Assembly: GCA_949987565.1 (NCBI GenBank)
Contig: OX465103.1
Span: 19,477,280-19,541,279, forward strand
DNA: 64,000 nt
Direction: 5' to 3'
Origin: Luidia sarsii
Lineage: Eukaryota; Echinodermata; Asteroidea; Paxillosida; Luidiidae
Below the pieces are notes generated by a model. It was given only the letters and a program-made list of their open reading frames with translations, was not told where the DNA came from and searched no databases. The position numbers were made by a program, and so were the translations under genes. Each line of letters opens with the position of its first letter. Within the stretch, counting starts at the first letter, position 1. Below are positions 44,785 to 56,456 of this stretch, piece by piece.

Positions 44785-46619
44785 GGTTGCTGGCGTAGAA
44801 TAATCTCTGCTGATTCATTGAATTGCATCATAGACATGGAGGGATCTGAACGCCTATTTACTGTACTTTTAATTCTCGGGACGTGAATATTTACCTCTGA
44901 AGATGTGAATTGCGAATTCTTAGGATATATGTTAAGCCTTTTCCCCCTGCTGCAACCCTTTTTGGTTTGGATTCTTAGCAGGCGGGATGTGAAATTATAT
45001 CTGGAAACTTTGATGGTCAAACTTAATAATAGAAGTACATGTACAACTTTAATCTTTTTTGGCCACTTTCCGATGTATCAACCCCCCGCAACATTCATTC
45101 GATTTTGATGACATGAGTCTGGATCAAAGCCTTTAAACCATGCACGAGATTCCTGGTAATGGTCACCTTGAATAAATAAAAGGGGATCAAAACAACAACG
45201 GAAAATTCTGGATTAGTGTTTTATTTTTTTCATCTACTGTTATTTTACGGAGGCATTGTACATGTACATGTAATGTACGTATGTATACATGTATACATGT
45301 ACACATGTATACATGTACAGTACACGTACAGTACCGATCGAAATTATGATCACATTACGCGTAGCGATATACGCATATTGCGCTACGCGTACTACGCAAA
45401 AATAGCTGCAATTCTGCTTAGAAGATTTACTCTGTGAAAATCTGCTTAGCAGAATTGTGCCGTACGCGTATTTGCCACAATACGCGTTAGCAGCCTCACT
45501 GTGCCAGATTACACAAGTCTATACGCGTAACATTCGCGCTGGTTACGCGTATCAATTGCGTATTCTTTGGAAAGCCGCGATGCGCAGGATCAGCGGGGTG
45601 GTCTCCACGCCGGCCGCTAGCCAAATGCGTGGAGGAATCAACTCAGCGCGGCCCAGATCAGAAGGCTTTAAGTAACGGTGCCGAACATTCAACTTTCCAC
45701 CCTATAGGTTGGCCGAATCCAGCCAATAAGACAGCGGTACTTTAATGCAACGTACAGGAGTGCCGACAGTTCCCTTCTTTCTTTGTGTGCACCGCCACGG
45801 CTTTTCCATGTCGGCCTCAAAGGTTGCGGTAGCAATTCTCTCCCACTCCTGCACGCCCCCCTCCCTGCCCAGTTTTCTGGGGGTGTGGCGGGCTCAACTC
45901 TCAACTCTCAATTAAATCCCCCTCTGCTAGAAAAAGTGGTCGAAATGACTTCAGATGGATGACGTTGACGTTGACTAGAAATTAAATACTCCAACTCTTA
46001 GTCAATGACAGGATCAGAGTTTTAGGATCTGCCGATCTGCCGAGCGTCCCTGTCAGACTGGTGAACCTGCAGTGAACGTCCTCCACAAAATGTCTGCTGC
46101 CAAACTCAAAGAAATCCATTGTACCGCCTTTCTAGTTGCACTGGAGGCCCAACACTCCAACCATGGATGGGTTTTTCTTTACTTACTTTCTTGTCTTCAA
46201 AAAGTGGGTTTTTAATCCTCGGGAGGTGAATATTATTTCCGAGATTTTAAGGGATCGTCATTGTTTGTTGTGTTGTCCCACATTAATGTTTCCATCAGCA
46301 TTTCCATTTTAACACTGTTCTCTTTATAGTTGGGCATTTAATAGCTTCCGATTTCCTTTTTTTCGGTTAATTTCCATCATCATTTCCATTTCATGTTACC
46401 TAGTTGGGCATTTAATAACTTCCGACTTACTTTTGAATTGAAATCAGCGTCAAATGTTTTCATTTATTCTTGTTCGTGTTGGTCCCTCATCTGATGAGTA
46501 CAAAAACACCTCTGCGTGAACACGATTGCAGACTGATGACCGTCGACGAAAAGGTTTAATAAAAAAAAGTCCCATCCAAAAGAAAACAAAAGTGTCTACT
46601 GAGAAATCCGCCCATTTCA

Positions 46620-46856
46620 TTGGCTAGAAGCTTTTTCTCCCTATCAGATACAGACGATGAACCAATCAGCGAACGCCCTCCAGGAAATGTCGGCTGGCAA
46701 ACTCAAAGAAATGTATTTGCCGCCGCCCCCACCCCCCCCCCCCCCCCCCCTCTTAACAATGGGCCCACAGACGTCGAACGTCAAATGGGCCCACGGACGT
46801 CGAACGTCAGGGGATTATTTTCAGGACGGAGGGTACTTTTAATTCTCGGGACGTGA
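46620..46856 (+). other. Recurrent short frames in the X/Y arms, not called as genes
   Basis: Frames around NPPISLARSFSPCQ..SAGKLKEI recur at 43614-43829, 46620-46856, 52593-52823, 54725-54955, 55349-55624 and 61847-62131. Differences include frame-breaking single-base changes in T-runs and a poly-C tract, and the first half is the CCAAT/GGGCGG block. They recur because the DNA is duplicated. Confidence 0.5.
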
Positions 46857-47452
46857 ATATTTACTTCCAAAGTTCCAAGGGATCGTAAATTACTTGGACT
46901 TCACATTAATTTGGGTGTTTAGTTTTTAAGCCTATGGAACTAGGCTACCTCTGAGGATGTGAATTGCGAAATCTTAGGATATGGTGAGCTTTCATTCCTG
47001 CTTCAACCCTATTGGTTTGGATTCTTAGCAATCGGGGATGTGAAATTATATCTGGAAATGTTGGTGCGTAAATCGAAGTACATGTACATGTACATGTACA
47101 TGTACAACCTTTTTCTTGTTTTTGCCTATTCCGATGAATCAAACCCCAGCAACATTCATTCAAATTTGATGACATGAGCCTGGATCAAAGCCTTTGAACA
47201 ATCCATGCAAGAGATCCCCGGTAATGGTCACCTCAAATAAATGAATGAAAGGGGATCGAAACAACATAGGTAAATTCGGGGTTGGCATTTTTGTCTAGTA
47301 CTCATTTACAGAGGCATTGTACAGTACATGTACGTACATGTACTGCCTGGCCCTGTACAGTATTGTCTGTACAGTATTGCACATTAATTGTACATACATG
47401 TATTGTACTTTAAATATACAGTACATGTGTACATGTACATGTACATGTACAT

Positions 47453-48486
47453 GTATCGTGGGAACCCCCGTTTTCGACGCTACACGATTTAGACGCTTAG
47501 CCTTCTAACTCACATCGCACTATGAAAACAACTCCGTATAACGATCTCAGACTTCATATCTTACAGTTGGTTTCCTGCTCTTGTCCGTCACCGAAAATGT
47601 GGAAATTTAAGGCTTTTCCAGTAGGCCAAACTCGTGTTATTCAAAAAGTTGCTCTTTAGGGGTCTATTTTCCTAGGTACAAAATTGGCAGTTGCTTCGAA
47701 GCTCCAGTTTTCTTTATTGTTGGTCCTAAAAAAAATCTGAGTTTACCATAACAAACCCCAACATCCGTAGAAAAAAATATATCACGCAACTTGAGGCAGT
47801 CCGTTCTGGGTAAAAACTATGGAGGCTACTATAGGGCGTCTCGCTTATATAATTTTTTAAATATTTTTTTATTATTCTTTAAAGACAAAAAGTAACATGG
47901 CCCGATAGGCTTTTTAAAAAAATGAAAAAAATAAAAGAGCAGCTAGAGAAAGTACCAAGAAGGAGGAAATGTGTCTCTTGAGTGAAATTTGGAAAGGTTA
48001 TAACTGAAGAAGCAGTGAGAAAGAGGATTGTGGAGTTTTTTTTAAACGTCACAAAAGAAGACATCAACAAGACCAATACGTTTTAAGCATAAATTATGAA
48101 TGATTTGAGGAAAGTGTTAGAAGCAGTGTGGAAAAACAAAAACAAAGATGAACACACAAAAACATACAGGGAAGAATTTAATAGTGCCACACAGCATTTT
48201 CAGTTAATTTAAGAATTTATTTTGCGTTTGGCTACACTGGGACACCTTACTAAACACCACTGACGAAAATAGGTGACGATGCTTACTGCGCGGTGCGCCG
48301 CGGACGTCAACAAAACCGGGTAATCTTACGGAAGTGACAGGCTTGATCAACCTTCTCTATGATTATTCTAATAGTCTGTGGTGTGGACAAAGTGACTCGG
48401 ACCTCTGTTAGTGTGATACTTTCGTCCACATTGTTCAGTTTGAAGAAAAGTCCTTATATCGTCGAAAACCGGTTATTGGAGGATAC
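47453..48486. mobile_element. Element W, short deletion derivative (1.0 kb)
   Basis: Ends are those of the 36493-41869 copy. Internal segments match 36498-36860, 36880-37060, 37490-37720 and 41690-41860 in order; the middle 4 kb, including the zinc-finger ORF, is missing. It is inserted in the TACATGTAC array of the left arm of Y; the right arm has the array uninterrupted (52000-52130). Confidence 0.8.
47922..48086 (+). pseudogene. Coding relic in element W (short copy)
   Basis: A frame from ATG 47922 to TAA 48084-48086 reads MKKIKEQLEKVPRRRKCVS, a single TGA (47979), VKFGKVITEEAVRKRIVEFF, then LNVTKEDINKTNTF. The long copy has the same TGA plus a frameshift. Composition and spacing look protein-like, but no family is recognised. 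Confidence 0.35.
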
Positions 48487-49320
48487 ATGTACATATACAA
48501 TACAGTACAGTACAGTACATAGCATGCACGTCCCTGAATTAAAGCGTGTGTACCATAACCCGTGCTCAACAAGCGCGCTGCGTGCTGTTCTAGTTCTGAG
48601 ATTCGGACAAAGTATAACATTTTCTAGAGCGCGCGAGCTCAACTGATTTGCATGCATTGGCCATGCGTTTGACCTCTGACCACAAAATTGTCGGGGTTGC
48701 TGGCGTAGAATATAATTTTAATCTCCGCTGATTCAATGCATGCAGCCCGGCCCAGGCCCACTGCATGCTGGAAGGCGTATACAGTGTATATTATGTACTG
48801 TGTATATACTGTACGTATATGTTGTACATGTTCTGTATCATACATGATTTAAAAGTTCTCAGTAGTTGACGAATGATACAAAGTAAGAACGTGACGTGAA
48901 AATATTTTTTCCAAGGAATTAATAATATTTTTTCTTGGATGTTTAATAATTTTACTAATTCTTTGAAACTACTCTGGGGAATCGAATTGCAATGTCTTGG
49001 GATCTGATTAATATTTCCCTGCTGCAAGGACCTTCATGTACAATGTACATGTACATGTACTACATAGCACGTCCCTGCATTACATAAAGCGTGTGTGCTC
49101 AACAAGCTGCAGTTCTGGCAATGTATAACATTTTCTAGAGTGTGCGAGCTCAACTGATTTGCACGCATTGCATTTGTTGGCCATGCGTTTGACCTTTGAC
49201 CACAAAGTTGTTGGGGTTGTTGGCGTAGAATATAAATCTAGGCTAGTGCTATGATTCATGCAGCCCACTGCTGGAACGCGTATGCGCTATCCGCAGTATG
49301 AAAACCAAAAAGGGTAAATA
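48487..49320 (-). repeat. X/Y internal module, inverted copy
   Basis: A 1.06 kb module holding two related half-units, each with CTACGCCARCAACCCC, GTGGTCARAGGTCAAACGC, AGTTGAGCTCGCGCGCTCTA and AGGGACGTGCTATGTA. It occurs inverted here and at 49540-50040, and direct at 50114-51110, 51177-52150 and 53341-54290, with diverged versions at 44600-44830, 56500-57230, 58690-59270, 59290-59500, 60110-60310 and 60968-61180. No Pol III boxes or coding capacity are convincing. Confidence 0.8.
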
Positions 49321-50113
49321 TAAATGAAGGTCCTTGCAGCAGGGAAATACTAATCAGATCCCAAGACATCGCAATTCGATGTACACATGTACATGTACAT
49401 GTACTGCCCTGTACAGTATTGTCTGTACATGTATTGCACATGTACTGTACATATACAGTACATGTGTACATGTACAGTTCTTGTACATGTACATGTACAC
49501 TGTACATGTACATGTAGAGTACAGTACAGTACAGTACATAGCACGTCCCTGAATTAAAGCGTGTGTACCATAACCCGTGCTCAACAAGCGCGCTGCATAC
49601 TGTTCTAGTTCTGAGATTCGGACGAAGTATAACATTTTCTAGAGCGCGCGAGCTCAACTGATTTGCATGCATTGGCCATGCGTTTGACCTCTGACCACAA
49701 AGTTGTCGGGGTTGCTGGCGTAGAATATAATTTTAATCTCCGCTGATTCAATGCATGCAGCCCGGCCCAGGCCCACTGCATGCTGGAAGGCGTATACATA
49801 TATATATGTACTGTGTATATATATACTGTACGTATATGTTGTACATGTTCTGTATCATACATGATTTAAAAGTTCTCAATAGTTGACGAATGATACAAAG
49901 TAAGAACGAGACGTGAAAATATTTTTTTCAAGGAATCCCTAATAATATTTTTTTCTTGGATGTTTAATCATTTAACTTATCCTTTGAAACTACTCTGGGG
50001 AATCGAATTGCGATGTCTTGGGATCTGATTAGTATTTCCCTGCTGCAAGGACCTTCATTTATATTTACCCTTTTTGGTTTTCATACTGCGGATAGCGCAT
50101 ACGCGTTCCAGCA

Positions 50114-52150
50114 GTGGGCTGCATGAATCATAGCACTAGCCTAGATTTATATTCTACGCCAACAACCCCAACAACTTTGTTGTCAAAGGTCAAACGCATG
50201 GCCAACAAATGCAATGCGTGCAAATCAGTTGAGCTCGCGCGCTCTAGAAAATGTTATACATTGCCAGAACTGCAGCTTGTTGAGCACACACGCTTTATGT
50301 AATGCAGGGACGTGCTATGTAGTACATGTACATTGTACATGAAGGTCCTTGCAGCAGGGAAATATTAATCAGATCCCAAGACATTGCATTTCGATTCCCC
50401 AGAGTAGTTTCAAAGAATTAGTAAAATTATTAAACATCCAAGAAAAAATATTATTAATTCCTTGGAAAAAATATTTTCACGTCACGTTCTTACTTTGTAT
50501 CATTCGTCAACTATTGAGAACTTTTAAATCATGTATGATACAGAACATGTACAACATATACGTACAGTATATACACAGTACATAATATACACTGTATACG
50601 CCTTCCAGCATGCAGTGGGCCTGGGCCGGGCTGCATGCATTGAATCAGCGGAGATTAAAATTATATTCTACGCCAGCAACCCCGACAATTTTGTGGTCAG
50701 AGGTCAAACGTATGGCCAATGCATGCAAATCAGTTGAGCTCGCGCGCTCTAGAAAATGTTATACTTTGTCCAAATCTCAGAACTAGAACAGCACGCAGCG
50801 CGCTTGTTGAGCACGGGTTATGGTACACACGCTTTAATTCAGGGACGTGCTATGTACTGCACTGTACTGTATTGTACATGTACATGTACATGTACATGTA
50901 CGCTGTACATGTACATGTACACATGTACTGTATATTTAAAGTACAATACATGTATGTACAATTAATGTGCAATACTGTACAGACAATACTGTACAGGGCC
51001 AGGCAGTACATGTACGTACATGTACATGTACATGTGTACATGTACATGTACATGTACGTACATGTACATGTACATGTGTACATGTACTGTACAATGCCTC
51101 TGTAAATGAGTACTAGACAAAAATGTTATACCCTTTTTGGTTTTGATACTGCGGATAGCGCATACGCGTTCCAGCAGTGGGCTGCATGAATCATAGCACT
51201 AGCCTAGATTTATATTCTACGCCAACAACCCCAACAACTTTGTGGTCAAAGGTCAAACGCATGGCCAACAAATGCAATGCGTGCAAATCAGTTGAGCTCG
51301 CGCGCTCTAGAAAATGTTATACATTGCCAGAACTGCAGCTTGTTGAGCACACATGCTTTATGTAATGCAGGGACGTGCTATGTAGTACATGTACATGTAC
51401 ATTGTACATGAAGGTCCTTGCAGCAGGGAAATATTAATCAGATCCCAAGACATTGCAATTCGATTCCCCAGAGTAGTTTCAAAGAATTAGTAAAATTATT
51501 AAACATCCAAGAAAAAATATTATTAATTCCTTGGAAAAAATATTTTCACGTCACGTTCTTACTTTGTATCATTCGTCAACTATTGAGAACTTTTAAATCA
51601 TGTATGATACAGAACATGTACAACATATACGTACAGTATATACACAGTACATAATATACACTGTATACGCCTTCCAGCATGCAGTGGGCCTGGGCCGGGC
51701 TGCATGCATTGAATCAGCGGAGATTAAAATTATATTCTACGCCAGCAACCCCGACAACTTTTGGTCAGAGGTCAAACGCATGGCCAATGCATGCAAATCA
51801 GTTGAGCTCGCGCGCTCTAGAAAATGTTATACTTTGTCCAAATCTCAGAACTAGAACATCACGCAGCGCGCTTGTTGAGCACGGGTTATGGTACACACGC
51901 TTTAATTCAGGGACGTGCTATGTACTGCACTGTACTGTATTGTACATGTACATGTACATGTACATGTACACATGTACATGTACATGTACATGTACATGTA
52001 CACATGTACTGTATATTTAAAGTACAATACATGTATGTACAATTAATGTGCAATACTGTACAGACAATACTGTACAGGGCCAGGCAGAACATGTACGTAT
52101 GTACATGTACATGTGTACATGTACTGTACAATGCCTCTGTAAATGAGTAC
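50114..52150 (+). repeat. 1.06 kb module in direct tandem
   Basis: CTGCATGAATCATAGCACTA starts at 50120 and again at 51183. The two units are almost identical over their length, including AGATCCCAAGACATTGCA and GTATGATACAGAACATGTAC, so this duplication in the right arm of Y is recent. Confidence 0.85.
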
Positions 52151-55100
52151 TAGACAAAAATGCCAACCCCGAATTTACCGATGTTGTTTCGATCCCCTTT
52201 CATTCATTTATTTGATGTGACCATTACCGGGGATCTCTTGCATGGATTGTTCAAAGGCTTTGATCCAGGCTCATGTCATCAAATTTGAATGAATGTTGCT
52301 GGGGTTTGATTCATCGGAATAGGCAAAAACAAGAAAAAGGTTGTCATGTACATGTACTTCGATTTACGCACCAACATTTCCAGATATAATTTCACATCCC
52401 CGATTGCTAAGAATCCAAACCAATAGGGTTGAAGCAGGAATGAAAGCTCACCATATCCTAAGATTTCGCAATTCACATCCTCAGAGGTAGCCTAGTTGCA
52501 TAGGCTTAAAAACTAAACACCCAAATTAATGTGAAGTCCAAGTAATTTACGATCCCTTGGAACTTTGGAAGTAAATATTCACGTCCCGAGAATTAAAAGT
52601 ACCCTCCGTCCTGAAAATAATCCCCTGACGTTCGACGTCCGTGGGCCCATTTGACGTTCGACGTCCGTGGGCCCATTGTTAAGAGGGGGGGGGGGGTGGC
52701 GGCAAATACATTTCTTTGAGTTTGGCAGCCGACCTTTCCTGGAGGGCGTTCGCTGATTGGTTCACCGTCTGCATCTGATAGGGAGAAAAAGCTTCTAGCC
52801 AATGAAATGGGCGGATTTCTCAATAGACACTTTTCAGCTTTCTTTTGGATGGGACTTTTATTTTATCAAACCTTTTCGTCGACGGTCATCAGTCTGCAAT
52901 CGTGTTCATGCAGAGGTGCTTTTGTACTCATCAGATGAGGGACCAACACGAACAAGAATAAATGAAAACATTTGACGCTAATTTCAATTCAAAAGTAAGT
53001 CGGAAGTTATTAAATGCCCAACTAGGTAACATAAAATGGAAATGATGATGGAAATTAAACGAAAAAAGGGAAATCGGAAGCTATTAAATGCCCAACTATA
53101 AAGGGAACAGTGTTAAAATGGAAATGATGATGGAAACATTCATGTGGGACAACACAACAAACAATGACGATCCCTTAAAATCTCGGAAATAATATTCACC
53201 TCCCGAGGATTAAAAGCTCAATTTTTGAAGAACAAAAATAAAGTAAAGAAAAACCCATCCATGGTTGGAGTGTTGGGCCTCCAGTACAACTAGAAAGGCG
53301 GTATTGATATTGCGGATAGCGCATAATACGAGTTCCAGCAGTGGGCTGCATGAATCATAGCACTACATGTAGCCTAGATTTATATTCTACGCCAACAACC
53401 CCAACAACTTTGTGGTCAGAGGTGAAACGCATGGCCAATAAATGCAATGCGTGCAAATCAGTTGAGCTCGCGCGCTCTAGAAAATGTTATACATTGCCAG
53501 AACTGAAGCTTGTTGAGCACACACGCTTTATGTAATGCAGGGACGTGCTATGTAGTACATGTACATTGTACATGTACATGAAGGTCCTTGCAGCAGGGAA
53601 ATACTAATCAGATCCCAAGGCATTGCAATTCGATTCCCCAGAGTAGTATCAAAGGATTAGTAAAACATCCAAGAAAAAATATTATTAACGATTCCTTGGA
53701 AAAAATATTTTCACGTCAAGTTCCTACTTTGCATCATTCGTCAACTATTGAGAACTTTTAAATCATGTATGATACAGAACATGTACAACATAACGTACAG
53801 TATATATATATACACAGTACATAATATACACTGTATACGCCTTCCAGCATGCAATGGGCCTGGGCCGGGCAGCATGCATTGAATCAGCGGAGATTAAAAT
53901 TATATTCTACGGCAGCAACCCCGACAACTTTGTGGTCAGAGGTCAAACGCATGGCCAATGCATGCAAATCAGTTGAGCTCGCGCGCTCTAGAAAATGTTA
54001 TACTTTGTCCGAATCTCAGAACTAGAACAGCAGCGCGCTTGTTGAGCACGGGTTATGGTACACACGTTTTGATGCAGGGACGTGCTACACACATGTATGT
54101 ACTGTACTGTACATGTACATACATACATGTACATGTACAATGTACTGTATACATATTATGTACATGTACTGTACAGTACATGTACATGTACATGTGCAAT
54201 ACATGTACAGACAATACTGTACATGACAGGGCAGTACATGTACATGTACGTACCCTGTACATGTACATGTGTACATGTACAATGTCTCTGTAAATGAGTA
54301 GACAAAAATGCTAACCCCGAATTTTCCGTTGTTGTTTCGATCCCCTTTCATTCATTTATTTGAGGTGACCATTACCAGGGATCTCTTGCATGGATTGTTC
54401 AAAGGCTTTGATCCAGGCTCATGTCATCAAATTCGAATGAATGTTGCGGGGGTTTGATACATGTACATCGGAAAGTGGCAAAAACAAGAATAGGGTTGTA
54501 CATGTACATGTACTTCGATTTACGCACCAACATTTCCAGATATAATTTCACATCCCCGATTGCTAAGAATCCAAACCAATAGGGTTGCAGCAGGAATGAA
54601 AGCTCACCATATCCTAAGATTTCGCAATTCACATCCTCAGAGGTAGCCTAGTTGCATAGGCTTAACAATTAAACACCCAAATTAATGTGAAGTCCAAGTT
54701 GCATGTCTGGATTATCTCCATAATTTATGATCCCTTGGAACTTTGGAAGTAAATATTCAGGTCCCGAGAATTAAAAGTACCCTCCATCCTGAAAATAATC
54801 CCCTGACGTTCGAGTCTATGGGGGGGGGCGGCGGCAAATACATTTCTTTGAGTTTGCCAGCCGACATTTCCTGGAGGGCGTTCGCTGATTGGTTCATCGT
54901 CTGTATCTGATAGGGAGAAAAAGCTTCTAGCCAATGAAATGGGCGGATTTCTCAATAGACACTTTTCAGTTTTCTTTTGGATGGGACATTTTTTTTATCA
55001 AACCTTTTCGTCGACGGTCATCAGTCTGTAATCGTGTTCACGCAGAGGTGTTTTTGTACTCATCAGATGAGGGACCAACACGAACAAGAATAAATGAAAA

Positions 55101-56456
55101 CATTTGACGCTGATTTCAATTCAAAAGTAAGTCTGAAGTTATTAAATGCCCAACTAGGTAACATAAAATGGAACTGATGATGGAAATTAAACGAAAAAAA
55201 GGAAATCGGAAGCTATTAAATGCCCAACTATAAAGAGAACAGAGAACAGTGTTAAAATGGAAATGCTGATGGAAACATTAATGTGGGACAATACAACAAA
55301 CAATGACGATCCCTTAAAATCTCGGAAATAATATTCACCTCCCGAGGATTAAAAGCCCACTTTTTGAAGAAAAGGAAAAGAAAGTAAGTAAAGAAAAACC
55401 CATCCATGGTTGGAGTGTTGGGCCTCCAGTGCAACTAGAAAGGCGGTACAATGGATTTCTTTGAGTTTGGCCGCAGACATTTTGTGGAGGACGTTCACTG
55501 CGGGTTCACCAGTCTGACAGGGAGAAAAGCTTCTAGCCAATGAAATGGGCGGATTTATTGTAAAAAGACACTCCTCTGTTTTCTCCAAGATGGGATTTTT
55601 TCCAACCTGTATAGTTGCAGCCATATTGTGCTATGTGGTTTTCGTTTCGTTTTCTTTTGTTGGTAAACTAACGGAAACTTCAGAGCCAGGGTTCACACTA
55701 TACATGTAGCTAGGCCCACTGTGTTGGGTGTCGGAAGAAACAAACGCTCGGCAGATCCTAAAACTCTGATCCTGTCATTGACTAAGAGTTGGAGTATTTA
55801 ATTTCTAGTCAACGTCAACGTCATCCATCTGAAGTCATTTCGACCACTTTTTCTAGCAGAGGGGGATTTAATTGAGAGTTGAGAGTTGAGCCCGCCACAC
55901 CCCCAGAAAACTGGGCAGGGAGGGGGGCGTGCAGGAGTGGGAGAGAATTGCTACCGCAACCTTTGAGGCCGACATGGAAAAGCCGTGGCGGTGCACACAA
56001 AGAAAGAAGGGAACTGTCGGCACTCCTGTACGTTGCATTAAAGTACCGCTGTCTTATTGGCTGGATTCGGCCAACCTATAGGGTGGAAAGTTGAATGTTC
56101 GGCACCGTTACTTAAAGCCTTCTGATCTGGGCCGCGCTGCGTTGATTCCTCCACGCATTTGGCTAGCGGCCGGCGTGGAGACCACCCCGCTGATCCTGCG
56201 CATCGCGGCTTTCCAAAGAATACGCAATTGATACGCGTAACCAGCGCGAATGTTACGCGTATAGACTTGTGTAATCTGGCACAGTGAGGCTGCTAACGCG
56301 TATTGTGGCAAATACGCGTACGGCACAATTCTGCTAAGCAGATTTTCACAGAGTAAATCTTCTAAGCAGAATTGCAGCTATTTTTGCGTAGTACGCGTAG
56401 CGCAATATGCGTATATCGTTACGCGTAATGTGATCATAATTTCGATCGGTACTGTA

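Larger units (their letters stand above)
45329..56454. mobile_element. Fold-back element Y with Tc1-like termini, 11.1 kb
   Basis: CAGTACCGATCGAAATTATG begins at 45329 after TA and its inverse ends at 56454 before TA. TACGCGTA-rich subterminal blocks (45350-45570, 56230-56430) mirror each other, and the inversion continues through 46300 (55340), 47310 (52140) and the modules to a centre near 49.69 kb. The right arm has two extra direct duplications (about 1.06 kb at 50114-52150 and about 2.1 kb, 52150-53290 against 54310-55440). Termini match element Z at 29796. It is inserted within or fused into element X. Confidence 0.75.

Noticed and set aside
45689..45904. A 71-codon frame with an identical twin at 55879-56094
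   Set aside because: Identity follows from the palindromic arms of Y; no start context, domain or independent conservation supports a gene.
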